Source: Laterigemmans sp052161645 (lineage in GTDB: Bacteria > Planctomycetota > Planctomycetia > Pirellulales > Pirellulaceae). Taken from it: a stretch of 64,000 bases of DNA. Of this stretch, positions 34,446-43,969 are shown in pieces. The notes beneath the pieces are model-generated. The model did no database searches, was not told the DNA's origin, and saw nothing but the letters and a program-made list of their open reading frames with translations. Where the stretch lies: the NCBI GenBank assembly GCA_052161645.1, contig CP197414.1; one strand, written 5' to 3'. Position 1 is the stretch's first letter. Every line of letters begins with the position of its first letter. The position numbers and the translations under genes are program-made.

Positions 34446-36932
34446 ATGCCTGTCCCGCAAATGCTCAGCACCCAACGACGTTCACGATTCACCCCTGTTC
34501 GACTCCGGCAGAACAGTTCCCGGCAGAACAGCTGGCGGCGCTTGCTGAAGTTAACGCTCGTCGCCGCCACCATAGGAATGCTCATGTCATCAACTCGCTC
34601 TCCCTTCGAAAATTCCGCTACGGCCCAAACAACCGACGCGACACAGCCCCCCCACACAAATTCGCTGATCGATGAAACCAGCCCCTATTTGCGTCAGCAT
34701 GCACATAACCCAGTCAATTGGTATCCCTGGGGAGAAGCTGCCTTTGCCAAAGCCAAACAAGAAAACAAACCCATCTTTTTGTCGGTTGGTTATTCGACTT
34801 GCTACTGGTGCCACGTGATGGAGGTCGAATCGTTCGAGGACCCCGAAGTGGCGGCTGTGCTGAACGAACATTTTATTGCTATCAAGGTTGATCGCGAGGA
34901 GCGGCCCGATATCGATGAGCAGTACATGATTGCCACGCAACTGTTGACCCAGCGGGGTGGTTGGCCCAATTCGGTGTGGTTAACTCCCGCTGGCAAACCG
35001 TGGATGGCCGGCACTTATTTTCCCAAAGCAAATTTTATTTCAGTGCTCGAACAACTGGCCACGATTTGGGAAACCCGGCGTGACGAAGTTGATCGGCAAG
35101 CTGAGTCAATGGTTCAGGCCGCCGCTCGCGTCAGCAGTCCCCGTTTCTCCACGGCAGTTCCGCTGACCGAAAAATTATTGGATCAAGCGGCTAAAGAACT
35201 CGTCGCTCGCTTTGAGCCTCTGCATGGTGGTTTTGGAGCAGCCCCCAAGTTCCCACCGCATGGAACTTTGCAACTTTTGCTGCAACATTATCGCCGCACG
35301 AAAGATCCGTCGCTATTGCCGCCAATCACCAAGACGCTCGATGCGATGTGGTTGGGCGGGCTGCATGATCACCTCGGCGGCGGTTTCCATCGGTATTCCA
35401 CCGATGATCGTTGGTTGTTGCCCCACTTCGAGAAGATGCTCTATGACAATGCCCAATTGATGCGAGCCTATGCGGATGGTTTTGAATTGACCGGCGAGAG
35501 ACGTTATCGCGACGCGGTTGAAGATATCTTCCAGTGGTGCCAGCGAGAGATGACCGCGCCGCAGGGAGGATTTTATTCAGCCCTTGATTCGGGAGAAGTC
35601 GGCCAGGAGGGGGAGGCTTACGTTTGGTCGGTTGAAAAACTGAGGCAAGCATTACCTGCCGAGGACGCTCAATTTTTTAGCGAGATCTATAATTTCCAAG
35701 TGGAAGGTAATTTCGCCGAAGAAGCGAGCGGAGAGAAAACAGGTGAGAACATTCCCCATCGCACCGAGACGATTGAGCAGATTGCTGAACGTCGCTCTCT
35801 CGATCCGGCAGCACTTCGCAGCCGCTTGGATGCTCTCCGTGAAACCTTGTTGGAGGTGCGACAAGGTTGGCCCCAGCCGCACAAGGACGATAAGATCTTG
35901 ACCAGCTGGAACGGCCTAATGATTACTGCGCTGGCGCGTGCCGGCCGCCTACTCGAGGAACCTCGTTATTGCCAAGCCGCCGAGCGGGCCGCAGACTTTA
36001 TTTTACAAAACATGGTCCGTGACGGTCGCTTGTTGCGAACCTATCGTGCTGGCCAAGCCAAATTGCCGGCCTACCTGGATGACTACACTTATTTTATTGA
36101 GGCATTACTTGAGTTGTATCAAACCAGCGGCAACGCTCGCTGGCTGCAACAGGCCGTTACGTTTGCCGAACAATTGATCGACGACTTTGAGGATCGGCAA
36201 CAAGGCGGATTCTTTTTCACCACCGACGATCACGAAGACTTGTTGGTCCGCTCCAAACATTTGGGCGGAGGTGGTAATTTGCCGAATCCCAACGGCGTGG
36301 CTGCCCAATTGTTGATCGAACTTGCGGAGCTAACTGGTAAATCCATGTACCGGCAATCCGCTCAGCGAACTCTACAGTCGCTGTCCGGATTAATGGAACT
36401 GCAACCACAGGCGAGCGAGGATGTGCTCATCGCCACTTCTCGCTGGTTGGCGACTGGTGGTGAGGCATCACCCGTTATCGCGGCCGAGCCTCAGCAACAG
36501 GATGGCAAGCTGATCCAACGCATCGATCCGGTAACCGTTCAAGTTGCACCGGCGACTTTGAAATGTAAAGTGGGTGAGAGCGTTACCGTGAGCATCATGT
36601 TAGCGATCGATGCGGGGTGGCATTTGTATGCCGAAAACCCGGAAGCAGATTTCCTGCAGCCCACTCGCGTGACGGTTGATGCCGACGAAGCTTTCACAGT
36701 CGAGCAAGTAAAAAGCTCGTCGCCCCAGCGTCAATTGGACGCGATCCTCAACCAAGAGCTGGCGACTTATGCGGGAGAGGTGCAGTTTGAACTGGCAATC
36801 ACGGCAAATGCAAAATCAGTCCCGGGAACGCATCCTTTGACGATTCGCGTGACCATGCAAGCTTGTGATAGCAAGCGTTGTTTGCCGATGAAAACGGCTG
36901 TTATCGAAGTTCCCCTGGAGGTGCAGGAGTGA
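34446..36932 (+). CDS. DUF255 thioredoxin-like protein with C-terminal DsbD-alpha-like domain
   Basis: 828 residues. After a probable signal/anchor region (about residues 30-62, ending TAQ), a DUF255 domain has the redox pair CYWC in YSTCYWCHVMEVESF and SVWLTPAGKPW. A long alpha/alpha-barrel region follows, as in YyaL and human SPATA20 (HDHLGGGFHRYSTDD, LLPHFEKMLYDNAQL, DDKILTSWNGLMI). The last 120 residues look like the N-terminal domain of DsbD (AGWHLYAENPE, YAGEVQFELAI, and a cysteine pair in CDSKRCLPM). The family function is unknown; the added domain suggests thiol redox work outside the cytoplasm. The exact start codon is uncertain. Confidence 0.9.
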   Translation: MPVPQMLSTQRRSRFTPVRLRQNSSRQNSWRRLLKLTLVAATIGMLMSSTRSPFENSATAQTTDATQPPHTNSLIDETSPYLRQHAHNPVNWYPWGEAAFAKAKQENKPIFLSVGYSTCYWCHVMEVESFEDPEVAAVLNEHFIAIKVDREERPDIDEQYMIATQLLTQRGGWPNSVWLTPAGKPWMAGTYFPKANFISVLEQLATIWETRRDEVDRQAESMVQAAARVSSPRFSTAVPLTEKLLDQAAKELVARFEPLHGGFGAAPKFPPHGTLQLLLQHYRRTKDPSLLPPITKTLDAMWLGGLHDHLGGGFHRYSTDDRWLLPHFEKMLYDNAQLMRAYADGFELTGERRYRDAVEDIFQWCQREMTAPQGGFYSALDSGEVGQEGEAYVWSVEKLRQALPAEDAQFFSEIYNFQVEGNFAEEASGEKTGENIPHRTETIEQIAERRSLDPAALRSRLDALRETLLEVRQGWPQPHKDDKILTSWNGLMITALARAGRLLEEPRYCQAAERAADFILQNMVRDGRLLRTYRAGQAKLPAYLDDYTYFIEALLELYQTSGNARWLQQAVTFAEQLIDDFEDRQQGGFFFTTDDHEDLLVRSKHLGGGGNLPNPNGVAAQLLIELAELTGKSMYRQSAQRTLQSLSGLMELQPQASEDVLIATSRWLATGGEASPVIAAEPQQQDGKLIQRIDPVTVQVAPATLKCKVGESVTVSIMLAIDAGWHLYAENPEADFLQPTRVTVDADEAFTVEQVKSSSPQRQLDAILNQELATYAGEVQFELAITANAKSVPGTHPLTIRVTMQACDSKRCLPMKTAVIEVPLEVQE

Positions 36933-36957
36933 GAGCCGAAACTACGGCGTACGCTCG

Positions 36958-37869
36958 TTAGCGATTTTGCCAATCAACGGCGTTTAGTTTTGCTAACGCT
37001 AAGACGAGCGCCTGCGTGCCGGCTTGGCCGTGCCCTTGGGCTCGCAACGCTTCATAAAGCTGCTTGGCCAAGGCCAAGCCGGGCAACGCCAATTGGAGAC
37101 GTGAGGCTTCTTCCAAAGCGATCCCCATGTCTTTGAGAAAATGCTCGACGTAAAACCCGGGTGCAAAGTCTTGTTGCAACATGCGGGGTGCCAGATTGCT
37201 GAGCGACCAGCTGCCAGCCGCACCGCTAGATACTGATTTCAAGACGGTTTCAATATCCAAGCCGGCGCGATGGGCGTACAGCAGTGCTTCGCAAACGCCG
37301 ATCATGCCGCTGGCGATCAAGGTTTGGTTCACCATCTTGGTATGCTGGCCGGAACCGGCGGGGCCTTGATAGATGATGGTTTTTCCCAGGCAATCAAACA
37401 GCGGTCGCAGCGCCTCGACGGCCGCTGCGTCTCCGCCAATCATGATCGACAACCGCGCCTCACGGGCGCCCACATCGCCCCCGCTGACGGGCGCGTCGAT
37501 AGCAAATAGCCCTCGCTCCGTTGCGGCGGCGGCAATCTCTTGAGCTAACTGTGGTTGGCTGGTAGTCATGTCGATCAGCACCGAGCCCGGCTGTGCGGCG
37601 GCTACGATCCCGGCGTCTTCCAGGTAGATCTCGCGGACGTCGGCCGGATAACCGACGATGGAAAAGATAACATCGCTGGAGTCGGCGACGTGAGCGGGGC
37701 TGTCCGCCCACTCGGCCCCTTTGCCAAGCAGTTCTGCAGCCTTTTGCGGCGAGCGGTTGAAGAGCGTTACGTGGTAACCGGCATCGAGCAAGTGGCCGCA
37801 CATGGCTCGCCCCATCACGCCGGTACCGATCCAGCCGATGCGGGTTTCGGAGGGTGAGATAGCAAGCAT
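36958..37869 (-). CDS. 3-hydroxyisobutyrate dehydrogenase-like NAD(P)-dependent oxidoreductase
   Basis: 303 residues of the beta-hydroxyacid dehydrogenase family. The cofactor site GWIGTGVMGRAMCGHLL is near the start, the substrate motif DAPVSGGDVGAREARLS is near residue 125, and the catalytic lysine is in GQHTKMVNQTL. The family includes tartronate semialdehyde reductase and 3-hydroxyisobutyrate dehydrogenase. Neighbours do not identify the substrate. The gene converges on the DUF255 gene with a 25-base gap. Confidence 0.92.
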   Translation of the reverse strand: MLAISPSETRIGWIGTGVMGRAMCGHLLDAGYHVTLFNRSPQKAAELLGKGAEWADSPAHVADSSDVIFSIVGYPADVREIYLEDAGIVAAAQPGSVLIDMTTSQPQLAQEIAAAATERGLFAIDAPVSGGDVGAREARLSIMIGGDAAAVEALRPLFDCLGKTIIYQGPAGSGQHTKMVNQTLIASGMIGVCEALLYAHRAGLDIETVLKSVSSGAAGSWSLSNLAPRMLQQDFAPGFYVEHFLKDMGIALEEASRLQLALPGLALAKQLYEALRAQGHGQAGTQALVLALAKLNAVDWQNR

Positions 37870-37924
37870 TGTTTAGTTGGTTCGCAATCCGGGGAGCGAT
37901 GGAATTAGGTAGCTGAGAGGAAGC

Positions 37925-38419
37925 TTACCAGCGGTGGCTGGGGCGATCGAGGATCTCGCGGAGCATTAGCGCTTGGCGGATCCCCTGGCGGCTGCGAAAC
38001 AACTGAATGATTTCCGCCGCGGTACGCTGATCTTGATGAATCGGTTGCGTGTCACTGTTACGCGAGGAGCCGGCACGGTTGACGGCCAGGTCATCAAAAG
38101 CTTGGTGTGGCGTTGGTTGTTTGTAGTCGGTGCCAGTGCCGCTGCCGACGCTACTTACCGGCGTGGAATAGGCATCCTTGGTTGGATTCTGCTGCTTGAG
38201 ACGAGATAATTCGGGTTCCGAGTGAACCAGTTCGGCCGCGATCACGACATCGTGATCTTCGGCGGTGGTGACCGCCCGTTCCGCGGCGCGATCGGTGTAT
38301 TCGGGGCGTTTTCGTTGAGCCGCTTGCTGGGCCCGATCTCGCTGCTCCTGCTCGATCGTGGCGTTTTCAGCTCGACGTTGCGCGGCGCGGCGGAGAAAAT
38401 CTTCTAAATCACCAGCCAT
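37925..38419 (-). CDS. Hypothetical protein downstream of floA
   Basis: About 164 residues, charged and helix-prone. The first 60 residues (EDFLRRAAQRRAENATIEQEQ) are likely a coiled coil, the middle is low-complexity and polar, and the C-terminal part EIIQLFRSRQGIRQALMLRE is a compact amphipathic region. No membrane segment is seen. It starts 28 bases after the FloA stop in the same direction, so it is probably part of the floA-nfeD operon. ATG 38425, two codons upstream, is an alternative start. Function unknown. Confidence 0.78.
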   Translation of the reverse strand: MAGDLEDFLRRAAQRRAENATIEQEQRDRAQQAAQRKRPEYTDRAAERAVTTAEDHDVVIAAELVHSEPELSRLKQQNPTKDAYSTPVSSVGSGTGTDYKQPTPHQAFDDLAVNRAGSSRNSDTQPIHQDQRTAAEIIQLFRSRQGIRQALMLREILDRPSHRW

Positions 38420-38446
38420 GTACATTACCCATTGGTTGCGACGGTG

Positions 38447-39493
38447 CTAATTGTCGGCGTTACCAGAAGTTCCAGCGATCGTTTTCCGCATGTCGGTATC
38501 GGCGCTGACATTCTGTAACTTGTAATAATCCAGCACTGACAAGCGACCGTTGCGAAAGGCTTCCGCGATCGCTTGGGGGACGGCCGCTTGGGCTTCGACG
38601 ACCATCGCTCGGCTCTCTTCGATCTTGGCCTGCATTTCTTGGTCGGTGGCGACAGCGGCGGCTCGTTTTTGTTCGGCCGCCGCGCGGGCCACTCGCATGT
38701 CCGCTTCTGCTTGATCAGCTTGCAGGCGAGCACCGATATTTTCGCCCACATCGATGTCGGCGATGTCGATCGAGACGATTTCAAAAGCGGTCTGCGAATC
38801 CAATCGCTTGGCTAGCACGGCTTTGGAAATCATGTCAGGGTTTTCCAAGACGATCGTGTGCCGCTCGGCACTGCCGATTGCGCTGACGATCCCCTCGCCG
38901 ACGCGGGCGATGATCGTCTCCTCGGTGGCCCCGCCGATCAGCTGTTGCAAGTTTGCCCGGACGGTGACGCGAGCCTTTACCTTTAATTGGATACCATCTT
39001 TGGCAACTGCGTCGAGCGTTGGTTTGCTGGAACCTCGCGGAGGACAGTCAATGACTTTCGGATAGACGCTGGTCTGCACCGATTCCAACACATCGCGTCC
39101 CGCCAAGTCGATCGCAGCAGCTTCGCGGAACGTCAGCGAGATCGTCTTGGCTTTTTTTGCCGCGATCAAGGCGCGAATGACTTGCGCGACGTTACCGCCG
39201 GCCAAATAATGGGCTTCGAGCGCCTTGCTGGTTAGGTCCGGTTCTTCCAAGCCAGCTTGGGCAGCCATGATGCAAGCCCTGACGATGGCCTTGGTGTTGA
39301 CCTTTCGGAAAGTCATTCCGAACAAATCGAAAATTGTGACGTCGGCTCCGGTCAAAAATGCCTGGATCCAAAGTCCAAAGTAACTCGTCAGCAACAAGCC
39401 GACAAATAGGATGGCGGCGACCACGACGATCGCGATGACCACTAACCAAACGCCCGTCTGTTCTGCTTGAGCCAATAGTGTTTCCACGGACAT
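38447..39493 (-). CDS. floA: Flotillin-like protein FloA
   Basis: 348 residues, matching FloA (YqfA/UPF0365) length. An N-terminal hydrophobic hairpin (VWLVVIAIVVVAAILFVGLLL) anchors it; FDLFGMTFRKVNTKAIV, NVAQVIRALIAAKKA, DVLESVQTSVYPKVIDCP and VGENIGARLQADQAEADM are family motifs, and a coiled-coil with alternating Ala/Glu residues follows. FloA organises membrane microdomains. ATG 39493 is used, with GAGAGG close upstream. Two NfeD-type genes precede it, as in Bacillus where NfeD and FloA are linked. Confidence 0.93.
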   Translation of the reverse strand: MSVETLLAQAEQTGVWLVVIAIVVVAAILFVGLLLTSYFGLWIQAFLTGADVTIFDLFGMTFRKVNTKAIVRACIMAAQAGLEEPDLTSKALEAHYLAGGNVAQVIRALIAAKKAKTISLTFREAAAIDLAGRDVLESVQTSVYPKVIDCPPRGSSKPTLDAVAKDGIQLKVKARVTVRANLQQLIGGATEETIIARVGEGIVSAIGSAERHTIVLENPDMISKAVLAKRLDSQTAFEIVSIDIADIDVGENIGARLQADQAEADMRVARAAAEQKRAAAVATDQEMQAKIEESRAMVVEAQAAVPQAIAEAFRNGRLSVLDYYKLQNVSADTDMRKTIAGTSGNADN

Positions 39494-39797
39494 CAACCTC
39501 TCAACGGATGCTAAATTTCAAGTTGCATTCCGCCACCTTCCAGACGGCTGGAGACTGGCAGTTCATTTGTCGGCAATTGAACTGAAAGCCTGGGGCGGCA
39601 CTCCGATCACTCTCTGACGGTTGCATCCACCATTCTAGCGAGCGATCCGCGGCTATGGGCAGCCGGGGTCCTCTTTTTTACCGCTTTCACCAGAAGATTG
39701 GAGCAGCCCTCCAGCCCCAGTTGGTGCGTTTCCGTCCGGCTGCATGTTTTGCCCGACGGAGCTTCATTGGCCCAAATCCTCTATTCAACTCTTGGAA
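39494..39797. promoter_or_regulatory. Gap between short nfeD and floA, with hairpin
   Basis: About 300 bases without a supported gene. CAGTTCA at 39559-39565 pairs with TGAACTG at 39578-39584 across a 12-base loop. Because it stands 66 bases upstream of the floA start, it may be a transcript structure or binding site. floA may have its own promoter here rather than depending only on nfeD readthrough. Confidence 0.45.
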
Positions 39798-40445
39798 TCA
39801 GGCAAGCGGGTCTCCTAGGTCTTCGAGGTCGAGCTCGGCGAGCGTCGTTTGGTCGAGATCAGGGGGGGGGCCCTCGTCAGACCCTACGGCGTCTCCGGAG
39901 GTGATTGCCCCGTTGGTCGTCGCGGTTGGCTGTTCTTCGGGCCGTCTGTCGGTTGCCCGGACGCGGATTTTACCTGCTTGAACGCTGACCACTTCGACAA
40001 ATCCACCACGATCAATTGCCGCACCTTGAGCGACCACATCAAAGCGTTGACTATCGACTTCAATTAGCCCGCTGGGCAGTAAATCGGTTTTCGCGACACC
40101 CACGCGACCGACCAGCATTCGCAATTGTTCATGTCTTGGATCGACAAAAAGACTCGCCGATGCATCGGCGTCGCCGGTGGGAAGGTTGAGGATGCGACGG
40201 CCGATGGGAGTGTGCGGCCAAACACGGATTGCCACGGCGGCGAGCACCGGGAACAACAGCACCACGACACCGGTGCTGATCATCCCGGTGACCAGGCCTT
40301 CACTGAAGGCGAGAAACAATCCCCCGCCTAAAGCGATCACGCCACCAATGCCCAATAAACCACCTGTTGGTAAGCTCAATTCCAGCAGCAATAAGACAGC
40401 CGCCAGTAGAATTAGGCCGATTGCCCAGACTAAATCTTGCGACAT
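39798..40445 (-). CDS. Short NfeD-like membrane protein
   Basis: About 215 residues from ATG 40445, with AAAGGGAAAC just upstream. Four hydrophobic segments (WAIGLILLAAVLLLLELSLP, GIGGVIALGGGLFLAF, TGMISTGVVVLLFPVLAAV and others) are followed by an OB-fold NfeD domain: LVGRVGVAKTDLLPSGLIEVD and VEVVSVQAGKIRVRA. This form lacks the protease part and typically works with flotillins. An acidic C-terminal tail (EGPPPDLDQTTLAELDLEDL) is unusual. It follows the long NfeD gene by 28 bases. Confidence 0.9.
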   Translation of the reverse strand: MSQDLVWAIGLILLAAVLLLLELSLPTGGLLGIGGVIALGGGLFLAFSEGLVTGMISTGVVVLLFPVLAAVAIRVWPHTPIGRRILNLPTGDADASASLFVDPRHEQLRMLVGRVGVAKTDLLPSGLIEVDSQRFDVVAQGAAIDRGGFVEVVSVQAGKIRVRATDRRPEEQPTATTNGAITSGDAVGSDEGPPPDLDQTTLAELDLEDLGDPLA

Positions 40446-40473
40446 GTTTCCCTTTCGCAGCTGTGCTTTACGA

Positions 40474-42660
40474 TCACTCCAGTTCCTCAACCACAATGCG
40501 ATTTCCACGCACCTCGACAACTCGCACGTTGGCCCCGACGGAGATTGGCGAACCGTCACTGACGACCGCCACCACCTCGTCGCTAAAGCGAGCCTTGCCC
40601 GCTGGCATCAGCGGAGTCAGCGAAACTCCCTCCTGACCAGCGAGCCAATCGTAGTGCACCAAACGTTCTCGCTGTTCTTGTTGATGCATCTCCTCCGATG
40701 ATCCTCCCGGCATGACCAGATGTCGGAACAGAGGTGTCCCGGGGAGCATGTAACGAAGTCCAACGACCCCGCCGATGACTCCTAGGAAGGCAACGATCAC
40801 GGTTAATAAGCCGCCGGTGAGACGCTGATATTGGTATTCGTTTTGAGGAATCACAAACGTCTGACTGGTGAGCACGATCGCACTGACCACCATGATCAGG
40901 CCGCCGATGCCAAACACGCCCAAGCCTGGTATGACGAGGACTTCCAACAAAATGCAAAACACACCCCCGACGAATAGCAAGATCTCCAACCACTCCGCAG
41001 TCCCCGAAAGGAATTTCATCCAGAAGAACAGAATGAAGCAGAGCAACGCAACAAAGCCGGGGACGCTCAGTCCGGGCGCGCTGACTTCCATCGAAAGCGC
41101 CATGAAACCGATAAAGATCAGCAAGGTTGAAAGCCAAGGCAAATTCCCCAGCCATTCAACGGTGTGCACAATGGCACGATCCGAAACGGTATCTGGTATT
41201 CGCTCCAAGCCGCCGCTGAGAGCGACCTCTTCCAGCGAACCGGCCAAACCCTCGGCAAGTCCCAACTCCACTGCGTCCGCCGCCGAGATGCCGCCACTCA
41301 GTTCCAAGGCTTCTTCCCGGTCCCACGTCTGATCGTCGTTGGGTTCTGCCGCGTCCTCGGCAAAATAAGCGACTTGTCCAGTTCGTTTGTGGCGAAAACG
41401 ATAGATCTTCGCTTCCCGATCGACGATGCCCTGCAGCAGCCCAACGGGACGCCCAGTCCGCTCCGCCAACTCGGCGATTGCCACCAAAAGATCCAGGACC
41501 TGTTCGTGATCAATCGCTTCGCCACCCGCCCCGCCCAACCGAGCTTCGGGGTGCAAGTACAGCGGACGACAGGAGAGTGCGATTAAAGCCGAGTCCCCGA
41601 GCGCTTTGCTTTCCACAAAACCAATTGACTTTTGAACTCCTCCGTCTCGGCGACTGAGGGTCAAACCCAACTGAAGACTGCTTTCCAACGACCCGCCGGA
41701 TGAATCCATTGCCAGCAAAATCGTGTTGACTTCGGCATCGTCGACGGCCGCCGCAATGTTTGCTTGGATCCGTCGGATTCGCTGCGCGCTAATGGAGCCA
41801 AGCAAGTCGATGCGGCGAGCAACCAAAGCAGTATTCTCCGCGGTCGCCTGCGAAACCACGCGTTCCACACCCAATGCTTCAGTCAGTTCGTCGGGCGATT
41901 CGAGCAAGTGACTCGCCCATCGGAAGTTTCTCAACTGAGTGGCGCTAAATTCGGCCGTGCGGTCACTGCCGACCAGTTTTTCCTCTCGCCACGCAGCGCC
42001 ATCCGCCCGCAGTTCAGCCAATTGCTCGGCACCGACAAACTGACTGCTGCCGTCCACTTGAGACACTTGATAAAGTTCTGCGGCGGGGTCGAGCATGGCG
42101 GTTACGACCTGCGGATTCAACAAACCGCGTCCCGCGGCGATCGATTGATAAACTGCCAACAGTGCCGGGTCGACCTCCTCGCCGTCGGTCGTGGTGGCTC
42201 CCAGCGACGCTTCGGGCAGCACCAAAAATTCGTCGCAGCTGATGACCGGCAAAACAGCATGCCCCCGCACCGGTCCTCGCAAGAAAGCGATCGTCCGCAG
42301 TGATCTCGCCCCCTTGCCGGACAAAAACCTGGCCACGGCAAGGCAATCTTCAAAGCGGCTGCCACGCCCATCGCTGTCAGGGCCAAACGTCAGCACGACA
42401 ATCTGACGTTGCTGAGAAGTCGCATCGACGCTGCCACGAATTTGCTCCAGCTGGTCAAGTAACCGCTTGGCTGAATCGCTGCGGAGCGGCAACGGCACAT
42501 CGATGGCATAGGCGACTCTTCCAGCAGATTCCGGCGTCGCTTGCTGACCCCAACTCGGTGCGACTTGGCAGGCGAACAACAGTAAGATCACTCCCCCGCA
42601 AAGCCAATGACCAACTGCCTTCACGAGCCGCGGAAATAAAGTCTTCTGCATGGATGTCAT
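40474..42660 (-). CDS. Long NfeD-type membrane serine protease
   Basis: About 728 residues. A signal peptide is followed by two ClpP/SppA-like repeats. The first has RGPVRGHAVLPVISCDEFLVLP, where the expected serine position is replaced by histidine, so it looks inactive. The second has SSGGSLESSLQLGLTL and ESKALGDSALIALSCRPLYL, with a candidate nucleophile serine in GDSA. C-terminal membrane helices (WLSTLLIFIGFMALSM, EILLFVGGVFCILLEVL) and an OB-fold NfeD domain follow (GKARFSDEVVAVVSDG). ATG 42660 is tentative; 42651 is also possible. Confidence 0.88.
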   Translation of the reverse strand: MTSMQKTLFPRLVKAVGHWLCGGVILLLFACQVAPSWGQQATPESAGRVAYAIDVPLPLRSDSAKRLLDQLEQIRGSVDATSQQRQIVVLTFGPDSDGRGSRFEDCLAVARFLSGKGARSLRTIAFLRGPVRGHAVLPVISCDEFLVLPEASLGATTTDGEEVDPALLAVYQSIAAGRGLLNPQVVTAMLDPAAELYQVSQVDGSSQFVGAEQLAELRADGAAWREEKLVGSDRTAEFSATQLRNFRWASHLLESPDELTEALGVERVVSQATAENTALVARRIDLLGSISAQRIRRIQANIAAAVDDAEVNTILLAMDSSGGSLESSLQLGLTLSRRDGGVQKSIGFVESKALGDSALIALSCRPLYLHPEARLGGAGGEAIDHEQVLDLLVAIAELAERTGRPVGLLQGIVDREAKIYRFRHKRTGQVAYFAEDAAEPNDDQTWDREEALELSGGISAADAVELGLAEGLAGSLEEVALSGGLERIPDTVSDRAIVHTVEWLGNLPWLSTLLIFIGFMALSMEVSAPGLSVPGFVALLCFILFFWMKFLSGTAEWLEILLFVGGVFCILLEVLVIPGLGVFGIGGLIMVVSAIVLTSQTFVIPQNEYQYQRLTGGLLTVIVAFLGVIGGVVGLRYMLPGTPLFRHLVMPGGSSEEMHQQEQRERLVHYDWLAGQEGVSLTPLMPAGKARFSDEVVAVVSDGSPISVGANVRVVEVRGNRIVVEELE

Positions 42661-42759
42661 CAGTGATTTGGGCCTACGATTGCGGACGGGCTGGCGCCGC
42701 ACGCGCCACCATCTTCGCGCTCACGCCCCGCCACTCAACCCATTATAGAGCCTTGTGAA

Positions 42760-43890
42760 CTAGCCGGGCATCAAGTCAGGGCACCAAATGCGGCGATGAC
42801 GGTACACCAATTCTGCGAAATTCCCTTCACGAATTGCGTGCCGAGCCGCTGCTAATAACCGCTGATAATAAGTTAAATTGTGATGGGATAGCAAAATGGG
42901 TCCCAGCATTTCCCCCGCCGCGAACAAATGACGGATATAAGCTCGGCTGTGGCGACACGCCAAACAGGGGCAATCCTCTTCCAGCGGACGGGGATCGTCG
43001 CGGTGCACTGCGTTCCGCATTCGCAATGGTCCCGAATCGGTAAATGCCAAAGCGTTGCGGCCATTTCGGGTGGGCATCACACAGTCGAACAGATCGATCC
43101 CCCGTAGCACTCCTTCGAGCAGATCAATCGGGGTCCCCACCCCCATCAAATAACGCGGCCGCTCGACGGGTAAACAAGGGCAGGTGGCTTCCAGGATGCG
43201 ATACATCTCCGCCGGCGGCTCTCCCACGCTCAACCCGCCAACGGCAAAGCCCTCAAAATCCATCGATGACATGGCTTCCGCACAGTAGCGACGCAACTCC
43301 GCATCAAGACCACCTTGAACGATGGCAAATTTCGCTTGATCAGATCGAGTGGCCGCGTCGAGACAACGCTGGGCCCAGCGAATCGAACGCTCCATCGCTT
43401 CTTCCACTACCGATCGTTCATTCGGCAACGCCACGACATGATCGAGCACCATCGCCACGTCGCTGCCAAGTGCTTCCTGGATCTCAATCGAGCGTTCTGG
43501 GGAGAGCCTAACCAGTTGGCCGTCAATGTGGCTGCGAAAAGTGGCCTCTTGCTCGGACACTTTGGTCAAAGCGGCCAAACTAAAGATCTGAAAGCCACCG
43601 CTGTCGGTCAAGATAGGGCCGTCCCAGCCCATAAATTTGTGCAGCCCCCCCAACTCTCGGATCAATGATTCGCCGGGCCGCAGGGCGAGATGGTAGGTAT
43701 TCCCTAAAATCATCTCCGCACCGGTCGATCGTACATTGTCGATCGTCAGCCCCTTCACGGTGGCAGCCGTGCCAACGGGCATGAAAGCGGGCGTGTTGAC
43801 AACGCCGTGGGGCGTGGTAAATCGCCCCAGCCTAGCGCCACAGTGCGGATCCGTCGCCTCTAGCTCAAACGGAAATAGCGGACTGGGCAC
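42760..43890 (-). CDS. tgt: Queuine tRNA-ribosyltransferase
   Basis: 376 residues, full length. Active-site aspartates are in LTDSGGFQIFSL and IDLFDCVMPTRNGRN, the substrate glycine region in VGGLSVGE, and the zinc ligands are CPCLACRH with a downstream histidine in AYIRHL. The enzyme inserts the queuosine precursor at position 34 of tRNAs with GUN anticodons. The start is GTG 43890 with AAGGAT a few bases upstream. It lies 80 bases after the TPR/alpha-CTD gene on the same strand. Confidence 0.96.
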   Translation of the reverse strand: MPSPLFPFELEATDPHCGARLGRFTTPHGVVNTPAFMPVGTAATVKGLTIDNVRSTGAEMILGNTYHLALRPGESLIRELGGLHKFMGWDGPILTDSGGFQIFSLAALTKVSEQEATFRSHIDGQLVRLSPERSIEIQEALGSDVAMVLDHVVALPNERSVVEEAMERSIRWAQRCLDAATRSDQAKFAIVQGGLDAELRRYCAEAMSSMDFEGFAVGGLSVGEPPAEMYRILEATCPCLPVERPRYLMGVGTPIDLLEGVLRGIDLFDCVMPTRNGRNALAFTDSGPLRMRNAVHRDDPRPLEEDCPCLACRHSRAYIRHLFAAGEMLGPILLSHHNLTYYQRLLAAARHAIREGNFAELVYRHRRIWCPDLMPG

Positions 43891-43969
43891 TAACGATCCT
43901 TATCCTCGACAAAGCTGCAACGGCGACGAAGCTGTAGCCTCCGCAACGCCGCATCATGAAAATTGCCGG

